A stretch of DNA of 6,631 nucleotides, from positions 1-6,631 of the forward strand of contig URQG01000107.1 of the NCBI GenBank assembly GCA_900549895.1. The letters run 5' to 3'. Made by a program: the position numbers and the translations under genes. Under the pieces are notes generated by a model. It saw nothing but the letters and a program-made list of their open reading frames with translations. It had not been told where the DNA came from and made no database searches. This stretch comes from an uncultured Lachnobacterium sp. (lineage in GTDB: Bacteria; Bacillota; Clostridia; Lachnospirales; Lachnospiraceae). This document shows, one piece after another, positions 1 to 6,582 of this stretch. Positions within the stretch are counted from its first letter, which is position 1. Each line of letters opens with the position of its first letter.

Positions 1-42
1 CGCGTAAGATCGTCGGCAGCGTCAGATGTGTATAAGAGACAG
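1..42 (+). other. Residual Illumina Nextera i5-side adapter (not genomic)
   Basis: Bases 10-23 (TCGTCGGCAGCGTC) followed by 24-42 (AGATGTGTATAAGAGACAG, the 19-base Tn5 mosaic end) are the standard Nextera read-1 adapter. Bases 2-9 (GCGTAAGA) sit where the i5 index belongs and match, from memory, Nextera XT index S517. Base 1 would be the last base of the P5 arm. Genomic sequence starts at base 43. Translation of this adapter gives the peptides MCIRDR and MYKRQ, familiar artefacts in databases, so any protein starting here has a false N-terminus. Confidence 0.98.
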
Positions 43-43
43 G

Positions 44-1240
44 TACAAGAACTTTCTGATGCAGCACCAGTATCCGTTTACGGTACTGTATTTTACGTTC
101 CCGAGCGAGACACTCGATGTCAATGTCCATCCTACAAAGATGGAGCTGCGTTTTGGAAACAATCAGGAAATCTACAAGCAGTTGTGCGATGCACTCTACG
201 GCGTGCTTTCACACCGGGAGCTGATCCCGGATGTCCCGGTTGATGAGAAAAAAGCGGAGAGTGCGGTCAAACGCGTCTATAAGGAATCAATTCCGGAGCC
301 TTTTGAGAAACGAAGAATTAACGAGATTCAAAATAAGAACCATGTTGCAACGTCTTCTTATAAGCCTGTGGCACCGGAGCCGGTTATCGCAAGGGAGAAC
401 ACAAATACTTTTTCCGAGGGCAAAACCGGACATATGGCAGACTCAGGCGTGAAGATCATTCCGGTTGGCGAGACGAAGGTGATGGGGCTTAACGAGTTTC
501 CGAAATCGAAGTCTGAGGTTCCGGAGGTGTCATTACCGGAGACTCCGAATGTGAGTCAACAATTGCCGGAATCATCAACGTCAACGATTGAGCCGCCGCT
601 CGAACATACCGAACAGATGACACTCGAACATATGGCACCGGATTTTCTGACAAAGGATGCCAGAAAGAAGCACCGCATCATCGGTCAGCTTTTTCAAACA
701 TATTGGCTGATTGAATATGAAGATAAACTCTACATTATTGATCAGCATGCTGCTCACGAGAAAGTGCTCTATGAGCGCACAATGGCGCGCCTGAAGGAAA
801 AAGAATACACATCGCAGGCAATCAGCCCGCCGATCGTGCTCAGTCTGGATGCCAAGGAGCAGGAGATGCTGGAGCGCTATCGGGAGGATATCCAGCGGCT
901 TGGCTATGAAATTGAGAATTTCGGCGGAAGAGAATATATGATCTCTGCTGTTCCGGATAATCTGTTTTCCATTGATATGAAGGATCTCTTTATCGAAATG
1001 CTGGACGATTTTTCCAACCTGACCGGACGAGAGACTCCGGATCTGATCATGGAGAAAGTTGCATCGATGTCGTGTAAGGCAGCGGTCAAAGGAAATGATG
1101 CGCTCAGCCTTCCGGAGATCGATGCTTTGATTGAGGAACTTCTGACACTCGATCATCCGTTCAACTGCCCGCACGGCAGACCGACGATCATTGCGATGTC
1201 AAAATATGAAATTGAAAAGAAATTTAAGAGGATTGTGTAA
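44..1240 (+). CDS. mutL: DNA mismatch repair protein MutL, C-terminal part (5' truncated by contig end)
   Basis: MutL couples mismatch recognition by MutS to strand incision. Codon 1 here is the first whole genomic codon after the adapter; the apparent ATG at 26 lies in adapter sequence and is false. Codons 25-32 (DVNVHPTK) are the conserved end of the N-terminal ATPase region, so roughly 280 residues including the GHKL ATPase site are missing. About codons 70-205 form a Pro/Glu/Ser-rich linker. The C-terminal dimerisation and endonuclease domain follows: DQHA(x)2E(x)4E at codons 233-244 (bases 740-775), SCKAAVK around codon 344, and CPHGRP at 375-380 (bases 1166-1183). E239, C375 and H377 correspond to metal ligands known in Bacillus MutL. 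QAISPP at codon 258 resembles the beta-clamp binding motif. The endonuclease motif implies MutH-independent repair. The TAA stop shares its last A with the miaA ATG. mutS would be expected upstream, outside the window. Confidence 0.97.
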   Translation, partial: YKNFLMQHQYPFTVLYFTFPSETLDVNVHPTKMELRFGNNQEIYKQLCDALYGVLSHRELIPDVPVDEKKAESAVKRVYKESIPEPFEKRRINEIQNKNHVATSSYKPVAPEPVIARENTNTFSEGKTGHMADSGVKIIPVGETKVMGLNEFPKSKSEVPEVSLPETPNVSQQLPESSTSTIEPPLEHTEQMTLEHMAPDFLTKDARKKHRIIGQLFQTYWLIEYEDKLYIIDQHAAHEKVLYERTMARLKEKEYTSQAISPPIVLSLDAKEQEMLERYREDIQRLGYEIENFGGREYMISAVPDNLFSIDMKDLFIEMLDDFSNLTGRETPDLIMEKVASMSCKAAVKGNDALSLPEIDALIEELLTLDHPFNCPHGRPTIIAMSKYEIEKKFKRIV

Positions 1241-2202
1241 TGAAACCACTTGTGATCTTAGCCGGTCCCACTGCGGTCGGTAAGACGGAACTCTCAATCC
1301 GGCTTGCCAAGCGTATCAACGGCGCGATTATTTCCGCAGATTCGATGCAGGTCTACAAATACATGGACATTGGCTCTGCAAAGATTATGCCGGATGAGAT
1401 GGAGGGCGTAAAGCATTATCTTATTGATGAGCTGGATCCGTCCGATGAATTTAATATTGTGCGTTTTCAGCAGATGGCAAAGGATGCCTTGAAAGAGATC
1501 TATGCAAACGGCCAGATCCCGATCGTTGCGGGAGGAACCGGTTTTTATATTCAGGCGCTCCTTTATGATATCGATTTTACCCATCAGGACAGTGATGAGG
1601 CATTCCGCAAGGAGATGGCGGATTATGCGGCCGAATATGGTGCAGAGGCTCTTCACGAAAAGCTGAAGGAGATTGACCCGGTATCTTATAAGACGATTCA
1701 TGCAAACAATACGAAGCGTGTGATCCGTGCACTTGAATACTACCGCATGACCGGACAGCCGATTTCGGCACACAACGAACAGGAACATCAGAAGGTATCA
1801 CCGTACAATTTTGCATACTTTGTATTGACGGACGATCGTAAGCACTTGTATGATCGCATCGACTACCGCGTGGATCTGATGATGAAAAAAGGCCTTGTGG
1901 ATGAAGTAAAGAAACTCTACGATATGGGCTATCACAAGGACATGGTCTCTATGCAGGGGCTTGGGTACAAGGAACTGTTAAGTTATCTGAATGGAGAATG
2001 TTCATTAGAAGAAGCCGTGTATATTATCAAAAGGGAAACAAGGCATTTTGCCAAGCGTCAGCTCACATGGTTTCGCAGGGAACGGGATGTCATCTGGCTT
2101 GACAAATCTGCTTATCAATATAATGATCAACGAATATTAACGGACATGTGCCGTATGTTACAAGAGAAAGGAATCTGTGATGAATCAGTTATTGGAGAAT
2201 AA
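1240..2202 (+). CDS. miaA: tRNA dimethylallyltransferase (tRNA A37 isopentenyltransferase) MiaA
   Basis: MiaA transfers a dimethylallyl group from DMAPP to N6 of A37 in tRNAs that read codons starting with U, giving i6A, which stabilises codon pairing. The 320-residue protein is close to the usual length and looks complete. The P-loop GPTAVGKT is at residues 9-16, ISADSMQVYK at 31-40 contains the catalytic Asp34, and VAGGTGFY is at 96-103 with the conserved Thr100. NTKRVIRALE (about 156-165), MQGLGYKEL, and the C-terminal KRETRHFAKRQLTWFRRE, which contacts tRNA, complete the family pattern. The start is ATG at 1240, with AAGAGG at 1226-1231 eight bases upstream inside mutL. The start overlaps the mutL stop as TAATG, which favours translational coupling. 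mutL-miaA adjacency is common in bacteria. The 3' end overlaps the next gene by 23 bases. Confidence 0.97.
   Translation: MKPLVILAGPTAVGKTELSIRLAKRINGAIISADSMQVYKYMDIGSAKIMPDEMEGVKHYLIDELDPSDEFNIVRFQQMAKDALKEIYANGQIPIVAGGTGFYIQALLYDIDFTHQDSDEAFRKEMADYAAEYGAEALHEKLKEIDPVSYKTIHANNTKRVIRALEYYRMTGQPISAHNEQEHQKVSPYNFAYFVLTDDRKHLYDRIDYRVDLMMKKGLVDEVKKLYDMGYHKDMVSMQGLGYKELLSYLNGECSLEEAVYIIKRETRHFAKRQLTWFRRERDVIWLDKSAYQYNDQRILTDMCRMLQEKGICDESVIGE
2167..2172 (+). promoter_or_regulatory. Ribosome binding site deciding the ynbB-like gene start
   Basis: AAAGGA lies inside the 3' end of miaA, seven bases before ATG 2180 and only four before the in-frame GTG at 2177. The spacing favours ATG 2180 as the start. 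Confidence 0.6.
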
Positions 2203-3469
2203 ATATAAGGAACTGGGCATTGACCCGAAGGTTTATGAGTTTGGCGAGAAAATCGAGGCGAAACTGAAGGAGCGATTCAAGGAGATCGATATGAGAGCGG
2301 AACTGAATCAGATGAAGGTGATCGCTGCGATGCAGAAGAACCGCGTGAGTGCGGAATGTTTCAATATCTCAAGCGGATACGGATATAATGACATGGGAAG
2401 AGACACGCTTGAAAAAGTCTATGCGGACTGCTTCGGCGGAGAGGACGCGCTTGTTCGCCCGCAGATTACATGTGGAACGCACGCTTTGGCGCTCGCACTT
2501 ATGTCAAACCTGCGTCCGGGGGATGAACTGTTATCACCGGTCGGAAAACCATACGACACATTGGAAGAAGTCATCGGTATCCGCCCATCGAAGGGATCTC
2601 TTGCAGAGTACGGAATCACATACGCGCAGGTGGATCTTCTTGCGGATGGAAGCTTTGATTATGACGGAATTAAAAAAGCCATCAACGAGCGGACACGTCT
2701 TGTTACCATCCAGCGTTCCAAGGGTTATGCAACACGCCCGACACTTTCGGTTGAACGGATCGGTGAGCTGATTGCTTTTATAAAAAACATTAAGCCGGAT
2801 GTCATCTGTATGGTTGACAATTGTTACGGTGAGTTTGTCGAAGAGCGTGAACCGCTTCAGGTTGGGGCGGACATGATCGTTGGATCATTAATTAAGAATC
2901 CGGGCGGCGGACTTGCACCGATCGGCGGATACATTGTCGGAAAGAAAGAATGCGTGGAAAATGCGGCATACCGCTTGACTTCTCCGGGACTTGGAAAGGA
3001 AGTCGGAGCTTCTCTCGGCGTTATCCAGTCCTTCTATCAGGGACTGTTCTTGGCACCGACGGTTGTCAGCGGCGCGTTAAAAGGTGCAATCTTCGCTGCC
3101 AATATTTATGAAAAGCTTGGTTTTAAGGTCGTTCCAAATGGAACAGAAAGCCGTCATGATATCATTCAGGCAGTTGAGTTTGGCAATAAAGATGCGATGA
3201 TTGCTTTCTGTGAAGGTATTCAGGCCGCGGCTCCGGTGGACAGTTATGTAACTCCGGAACCATGGGCGATGCCGGGATATGACAGTGATGTTATTATGGC
3301 TGCCGGTGCATTCGTGCAGGGATCATCGATCGAACTTTCTGCCGATGGACCGGTCAAACCGCCGTACGCGATCTATTTTCAGGGTGGACTTACCTGGTAC
3401 CACGCAAAGCTTGGTATCCTTATGTCTTTACAAAAACTTTATGAGCGCAATCTTGTTAATATTGATTAG
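2180..3469 (+). CDS. ynbB: PLP-dependent 'aluminium resistance' / methionine gamma-lyase family protein (YnbB-like)
   Basis: The protein has 429 residues from ATG 2180 and belongs, by recognition, to the fold-type I PLP enzymes annotated as aluminium resistance protein or methionine gamma-lyase family, with Bacillus subtilis YnbB as a member. The SLIKNPGGG motif carries the presumed PLP Schiff-base lysine, K239 (bases 2894-2896). Upstream features typical of the fold are the CGTHALALAL segment, which would hold the PLP phosphate, and VDNCYGEF, whose Asp would bind the pyridine nitrogen. The glycine-rich GGGLAPIGGYIVG follows the lysine. Length is normal for the family and there is no break. 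It is probably soluble; I see no signal peptide or membrane segment. A C-S lyase or related activity on a sulphur amino acid is a family-level guess; the true substrate is not known from sequence, and the aluminium label is historical. The gene overlaps miaA by 23 bases, so the two are probably co-transcribed. An in-frame GTG at 2177 is a weaker alternative start. Confidence 0.9.
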   Translation: MNQLLENKYKELGIDPKVYEFGEKIEAKLKERFKEIDMRAELNQMKVIAAMQKNRVSAECFNISSGYGYNDMGRDTLEKVYADCFGGEDALVRPQITCGTHALALALMSNLRPGDELLSPVGKPYDTLEEVIGIRPSKGSLAEYGITYAQVDLLADGSFDYDGIKKAINERTRLVTIQRSKGYATRPTLSVERIGELIAFIKNIKPDVICMVDNCYGEFVEEREPLQVGADMIVGSLIKNPGGGLAPIGGYIVGKKECVENAAYRLTSPGLGKEVGASLGVIQSFYQGLFLAPTVVSGALKGAIFAANIYEKLGFKVVPNGTESRHDIIQAVEFGNKDAMIAFCEGIQAAAPVDSYVTPEPWAMPGYDSDVIMAAGAFVQGSSIELSADGPVKPPYAIYFQGGLTWYHAKLGILMSLQKLYERNLVNID

Positions 3470-3489
3470 GTGTGCTAAAATATTATAAC
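3462..3489 (+). promoter_or_regulatory. Candidate sigma-A-type promoter for radC-mreBCD
   Basis: TTGATT at 3462-3467 (four of six to TTGACA) is followed after 16 bases by TATAAC at 3484-3489 (five of six to TATAAT). The -35 box overlaps the end of the ynbB-like gene. Transcription would start near 3496, giving a leader of about 65 bases before radC. It lies in the only sizeable intergenic gap of the window, where a promoter for the downstream block would be expected. The call rests on consensus matching by eye. Confidence 0.4.
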
Positions 3490-3521
3490 TGTTCGGGAAG
3501 TATGTTTTCTGAACAATTATG
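3484..3521 (+). other. Imperfect stem-loop in the ynbB-radC gap
   Basis: TGTTCGGGAAG (3490-3500) pairs with TTTTCTGAACA (3505-3515) around a TATG loop. All eleven positions pair in + strand RNA, three of them as G-U. After one C/A mismatch the stem continues for five more pairs (3484-3488 with 3517-3521), the last a U-G. No T-run follows, so it is not a classical intrinsic terminator. The G-U positions would become C/A mismatches on the other strand, so the structure is specific to + strand RNA. It could act on read-through mRNA from the upstream genes as a processing, stabilising or weak termination element, or the 8-of-11 DNA dyad could be an operator over the candidate promoter. Confidence 0.5.
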
Positions 3522-3550
3522 TGGATTTCCTTAATACTCTGGGAGAGTGG

Positions 3551-3558
3551 AAGGGAAG
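3551..3558 (+). promoter_or_regulatory. Ribosome binding site deciding the radC start
   Basis: AAGGGAAG is a purine-rich site whose AAGGGA core ends five bases before ATG 3562. It lies inside the alternative GTG 3547 reading, which argues against GTG as the start. ATG 3571 would be about 12-14 bases away, which is long. Confidence 0.6.
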
Positions 3559-3561
3559 ATA

Positions 3562-4254
3562 ATGAACCACATGAATCTGAAAAATTTACCGGAATCAGAG
3601 AGACCATACGAACGTTTTCTTGCATTGGGAGCGGAGGCACTGTCGGATGCCGAGCTTCTTGCAATCATTCTAAAGACCGGGACGAAAGATTTTACTTCCC
3701 TTGATTTGGCGAGAAATCTTTTATCCAGATGTCAGGGAAATTTGCTTAATCTGTATGAACTGTCCTACAAGGAACTGACAGAGCAAAAAGGAATCGGACC
3801 GGTGAAAGCGATACAGCTTAAGGCGGTAGCGGAATTGTCGTGCCGCATTGCCCGTACAAGGCGTGGGTATCAGCTTCAGATGAATAATCCGAAGACGATC
3901 GCCGAATATTTTATGGAAGATATGCGACATCGCCGTGTAGAAGTGTTCAAAGGAGCTTTTTTCGATGCCAAATGCAATTACCTCGGGGAGGAACAGATTT
4001 CAAGCGGAAGTCTTTCGTTTGCGTATGTTTCCCCGATGGAACTGTTTCGTAAAGCGTTGCTTAAGAATGCGGTGATGATGGTAATTCTTCACAATCATCC
4101 GAGTGGTGATCCTTCTCCAAGCGAAGAAGATGTTGCGTTTACCGAACGTATTGCACAAGGTGCCCAGCTCCTTGGTCTGACGCTTGCGGATCACATTGTG
4201 ATCGGAGATAACCGGTATTATAGTTTTAGAGAAAATCATAGATTGGAAACATAA
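3562..4254 (+). CDS. radC: RadC family JAMM-domain protein (DNA repair-associated)
   Basis: RadC proteins carry a JAB1/MPN-type metalloprotease-like fold. They were named for a DNA repair phenotype that was later questioned, so the molecular role is uncertain. The protein has 230 residues from ATG 3562, close to the family norm. The N-terminal LPESERPYERF and ALSDAELLAIILKTGT stretches are typical of RadC. A helix-hairpin-helix motif, KGIGPVKAIQLKA, begins at residue 76 and suggests DNA binding. The JAMM motif HNHPSGDPSPSEED runs over residues 177-190, with metal ligands H177, H179 and D190 and with S187 all present, so the site looks intact. Alternative starts are GTG 3547 and ATG 3571; family proteins often begin near the latter, but the ribosome binding site favours 3562. 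It sits 16 bases ahead of mreB, an order also known in Bacillus subtilis, and is probably the first gene of the mre transcription unit. Confidence 0.95.
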   Translation: MNHMNLKNLPESERPYERFLALGAEALSDAELLAIILKTGTKDFTSLDLARNLLSRCQGNLLNLYELSYKELTEQKGIGPVKAIQLKAVAELSCRIARTRRGYQLQMNNPKTIAEYFMEDMRHRRVEVFKGAFFDAKCNYLGEEQISSGSLSFAYVSPMELFRKALLKNAVMMVILHNHPSGDPSPSEEDVAFTERIAQGAQLLGLTLADHIVIGDNRYYSFRENHRLET

Positions 4255-4270
4255 GAAAAGGGAGAGGAAA

Positions 4271-5287
4271 ATGAACAACAATATTTACGGAATTGATTTC
4301 GGAACATGCAATTTCAAAGTTTTCAGTAAAGCAAGCGGCAAATTTATTACAGAGAAAAATACGATCGCTTTAATCAACAAAAATCAGATGTATGCATACG
4401 GTGATGAAGCATATGCTATGTATGAGAAAGCACCGGAATCAATCAATGTTGTGTTCCCGCTGTCATCCGGTGTGATTGCGGATTATAATTTTTTACAGAT
4501 GATGATCTTTGAGTTTATCGAGAAGCGCATGAAAGGAAAAACGAAAAACGCTGAGTTTCTTGTTGCTGTACCGACAGATATTACAGATGTTGAAAAGCGT
4601 GCTTTCTTTGAGCTGTTCTATAAGAGCAAGTCACGCCCGAAAAACGTGATGCTCTGTGAAAAGCCGCTGGCGGATGCTGTCGGGCTTGGAATTGATGTCA
4701 ACGAACCGACTGGTGTCATGGTCGTTGATATGGGGGCCGATACCATCGAAATTTCCGTAATTTCTCTGGGTGGTCTTGTCCTTAGTGATCTTATGCATTT
4801 TGGTTCGAACCGTCTGGATGAATCGATTATCAGCTATATCCGAAGAGAATTTAATCTGGTGATTGGAAAAAAGACGGCTATGGCTTTAAAGGAACAGCTT
4901 GGAAGCGGACTTCCGGGAAGAACAGAGACAATGGTTGTAGTTGGTCTGGATGTAGTCAGCGGTCTTCCTGTTGAGCGTGAAATCAGCGCTGAAATTGTAT
5001 ACGAAGCGACTCGAGCCAACTTAGAGGCAATCTGCAGCTCGATCAAAATGATTTTAGAGAAAACTCCGCCGGAACTTGCAAAGGATATTATACATGCAGG
5101 AATTTATATTACCGGAGGCGGATCTAAGATTCAAAACCTTGATCAGTTGTTTACCGAAATCACAAATATTAAGGTGAATGCATGTGATGATCCGGAGGAG
5201 ACTGCAGTCCGCGGATTAGCTAAGATTGCAACCGATTCCAAATATAAGAGATTACCGTTTACGATGAAGAATAATAACTTAAAATAG
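4271..5287 (+). CDS. mreB: Rod shape-determining protein MreB (divergent actin homologue)
   Basis: MreB is a bacterial actin that polymerises under the membrane and directs lateral peptidoglycan synthesis with MreC, MreD, RodA and a class B PBP. The protein has 338 residues, normal for the family. Visible motifs are phosphate-1 GIDFGTCN (7-14), a PL-x-SGVIADYNF stretch, LCEKPLADAVG with E130 at the position of the proposed catalytic Glu, VVDMGADTIE (151-160) as the phosphate-2 loop, EKTPPELAKDI, and the adenosine-site ITGGGSK (280-286). T158 is kept, but the usual GGGT is GADT. The loop after MKG (residues 90-96) is polar and lacks the Leu-Phe-type pair usual in Bacillus and Thermotoga MreB. 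VVSGLP and the mreC-mreD context support MreB over other actin-like families. The ATG at 4271 has GGGAG at 4260-4264, six bases upstream. Stop TAG 5285-5287 overlaps the mreC ribosome binding site. Confidence 0.95.
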   Translation: MNNNIYGIDFGTCNFKVFSKASGKFITEKNTIALINKNQMYAYGDEAYAMYEKAPESINVVFPLSSGVIADYNFLQMMIFEFIEKRMKGKTKNAEFLVAVPTDITDVEKRAFFELFYKSKSRPKNVMLCEKPLADAVGLGIDVNEPTGVMVVDMGADTIEISVISLGGLVLSDLMHFGSNRLDESIISYIRREFNLVIGKKTAMALKEQLGSGLPGRTETMVVVGLDVVSGLPVEREISAEIVYEATRANLEAICSSIKMILEKTPPELAKDIIHAGIYITGGGSKIQNLDQLFTEITNIKVNACDDPEETAVRGLAKIATDSKYKRLPFTMKNNNLK

Positions 5288-5295
5288 AGGGATCC

Positions 5296-6207
5296 ATGAA
5301 GAAATTTCGCAATTTTCGTAATAAAAAGAAACGATTATCAAGTAAATATCTGTTAATGATTCTTTCGGGAGTATGTGTTGTGGCGATTTTTACAAGCCTC
5401 GTGCTTAATATTTCGGGCGGGCCGCTTAACTCGATCGCCGGATATGTGTTTGTCCCGATGCAGGAAGGAATTAATAACGCAGGCTCATGGCTTTCTTCCA
5501 AGGCCAACGATTTTAAGACTCTGGGGGAGGTTTTGGCTGAAAACAAGGAGTTGAAATCGCAGATTGATGATCTGACCACGCAGCTTAACAAAACAAAATT
5601 AGAGCAGTATGATCTTGACAATTATCGTCAGCTTCTTGATCTTGACGACCAATATGCCGATTTCGATAAGATTGCAGCTCATGTGATCGCTATGGACGGG
5701 ACAAACTGGTTCTCAACATTTACGATTGACAAAGGAAGCAAGCAGGGAATTGCCAAAGGTATGAATGTACTTGCCGGAAGCGGTCTTGTCGGTATCGTGA
5801 CGGATGTCGGACCAAATTATGCAAAAGTGCGAAGCATTATTGATGATTCAAGTAATGTCAGTGCAATGGTCCTGACAACAAAAGATAATTTTAATGTATC
5901 CGGCAGTCTGATGTCCATGAATAAGGACAAAGTCCTGCCTTTTACCGAATTACGTGATGAAAATAATAAGGTAAAACAAGGAGATCCTGTTGTTACTTCT
6001 TATGTTTCCGATCAATATCAGCAGGGACTTTTGATTGGTTATATTTACAGCATTGAAGATAACCCAAACAACCTGACCAAATCCGGTTATATCACACCGG
6101 TTGTTGATTTCCAGCATCTTCAGGAAGTCCTTGTTATCACGGAGATTAAAAATACGGGCAAGGGGCAGACATCCTCGACGGAAGATGTACAGGATACCCA
6201 GAATTAA
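5296..6207 (+). CDS. mreC: Rod shape-determining protein MreC
   Basis: MreC is a bitopic membrane protein that links cytoplasmic MreB to the cell-wall elongation enzymes outside the membrane. The protein has 303 residues, within the family range. A very basic cytoplasmic N-terminus (Lys/Arg-rich, residues 1-17) precedes a single membrane helix at about 18-37, giving an N-in, C-out topology. A coiled coil follows at about 76-117, rich in Glu, Lys and Leu, which mediates dimerisation in known MreC. The beta-rich MreC domain spans about 120-288 and contains the hallmark FTIDKGSKQGIAKGM, GLVGIVTDVG and AKVRSIID stretches. The last 18 or so residues are a polar, Thr/Ser/Asp-rich tail that is probably disordered. 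ATG 5296 follows an AGAGGGA site at 5286-5292 that overlaps the mreB stop, so translation of the two is probably coupled. mreD begins 12 bases downstream. Confidence 0.96.
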   Translation: MKKFRNFRNKKKRLSSKYLLMILSGVCVVAIFTSLVLNISGGPLNSIAGYVFVPMQEGINNAGSWLSSKANDFKTLGEVLAENKELKSQIDDLTTQLNKTKLEQYDLDNYRQLLDLDDQYADFDKIAAHVIAMDGTNWFSTFTIDKGSKQGIAKGMNVLAGSGLVGIVTDVGPNYAKVRSIIDDSSNVSAMVLTTKDNFNVSGSLMSMNKDKVLPFTELRDENNKVKQGDPVVTSYVSDQYQQGLLIGYIYSIEDNPNNLTKSGYITPVVDFQHLQEVLVITEIKNTGKGQTSSTEDVQDTQN

Positions 6208-6219
6208 CAGGAGTGTTCC

Positions 6220-6582
6220 ATGCGTAGAAAAATTGTACTTTTTTTGATTATTACAATCTGTTTTCTGTTACAGACAACCGTGTTTCAGGTACTCACATTT
6301 GCAAACATCGCACCGAATCTTCTTATTATCGTGGTATCGGCGTTCGGACTGATGCGCGGGAAAAAAGAAGGTCTTTGGATAGGCTTTTTTTGCGGTCTGC
6401 TTGTCGACATATTTTTTGGTTTTTATCTTGGCGTGTATGCTTTACTTTATATGTATATCGGATATATCAACGGAATGCTTCAGAAGAGATTCTATCCGGA
6501 TGAACTCCGTCTTCCTATGGTGATGATCGGGGCAAGTGACATTGCATGCAATCTGGTGGTCTATTGCATCATGTTTCTGACA
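6220..6582 (+). CDS. mreD: Rod shape-determining protein MreD, N-terminal part (3' truncated by contig end)
   Basis: MreD is a small polytopic membrane protein of the cell elongation complex. The frame opens at ATG 6220, with AGGAG at 6209-6213 six bases upstream, and stays open for 121 genomic codons until the adapter begins at 6583. The predicted protein starts MRRKIVLFLIITICF and is strongly hydrophobic. Membrane segments lie at about residues 5-27, 33-46, 52-83 (probably two) and 98-120. The APNLLIIVVSAFGLMRGKKEG stretch (about 31-51) followed by GFFCGLLVDIFFG (55-67) is the MreD family signature. MreD usually has about 160-175 residues, so some 40-55 are missing. Residues after T121 read from the contig would be adapter-encoded (LSLIHISEPTR) and must be discarded. 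Position after mreB and mreC confirms the call. Confidence 0.93.

Noticed and set aside
581..1174. Long minus-strand open frame (197 codons) opposite mutL.
   Set aside because: It lies wholly within the clearly conserved MutL C-terminal domain on the other strand, resembles no family I recognise, and is best explained as a shadow frame.
1294..1788. Minus-strand open frame (164 codons) opposite miaA.
   Set aside because: Fully overlapped by conserved MiaA motifs, Cys/His/Leu-rich composition typical of antisense frames, and no family resemblance.
2349..2771. Second + strand frame (140 codons) inside the ynbB-like gene.
   Set aside because: Out-of-frame shadow of a conserved PLP enzyme with Arg/His/Ser-rich composition and no convincing start signal.
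3490..3515. GTTC...GAAC dyad considered as a LexA/SOS box upstream of radC.
   Set aside because: The Gram-positive LexA box is GAAC-N4-GTTC with inward order and short spacing; here the order is reversed and the halves are 18 bases apart.
3484..3530. Rho-independent terminator after the ynbB-like gene.
   Set aside because: The stem is AT-rich and no T-run follows it; the downstream bases are mixed (GTGGATTTCC).
43..6582. A novel defence or mobile system within the window.
   Set aside because: All seven genes belong to recognised core families in an ordinary operon layout, with no gap large enough to hide another gene.
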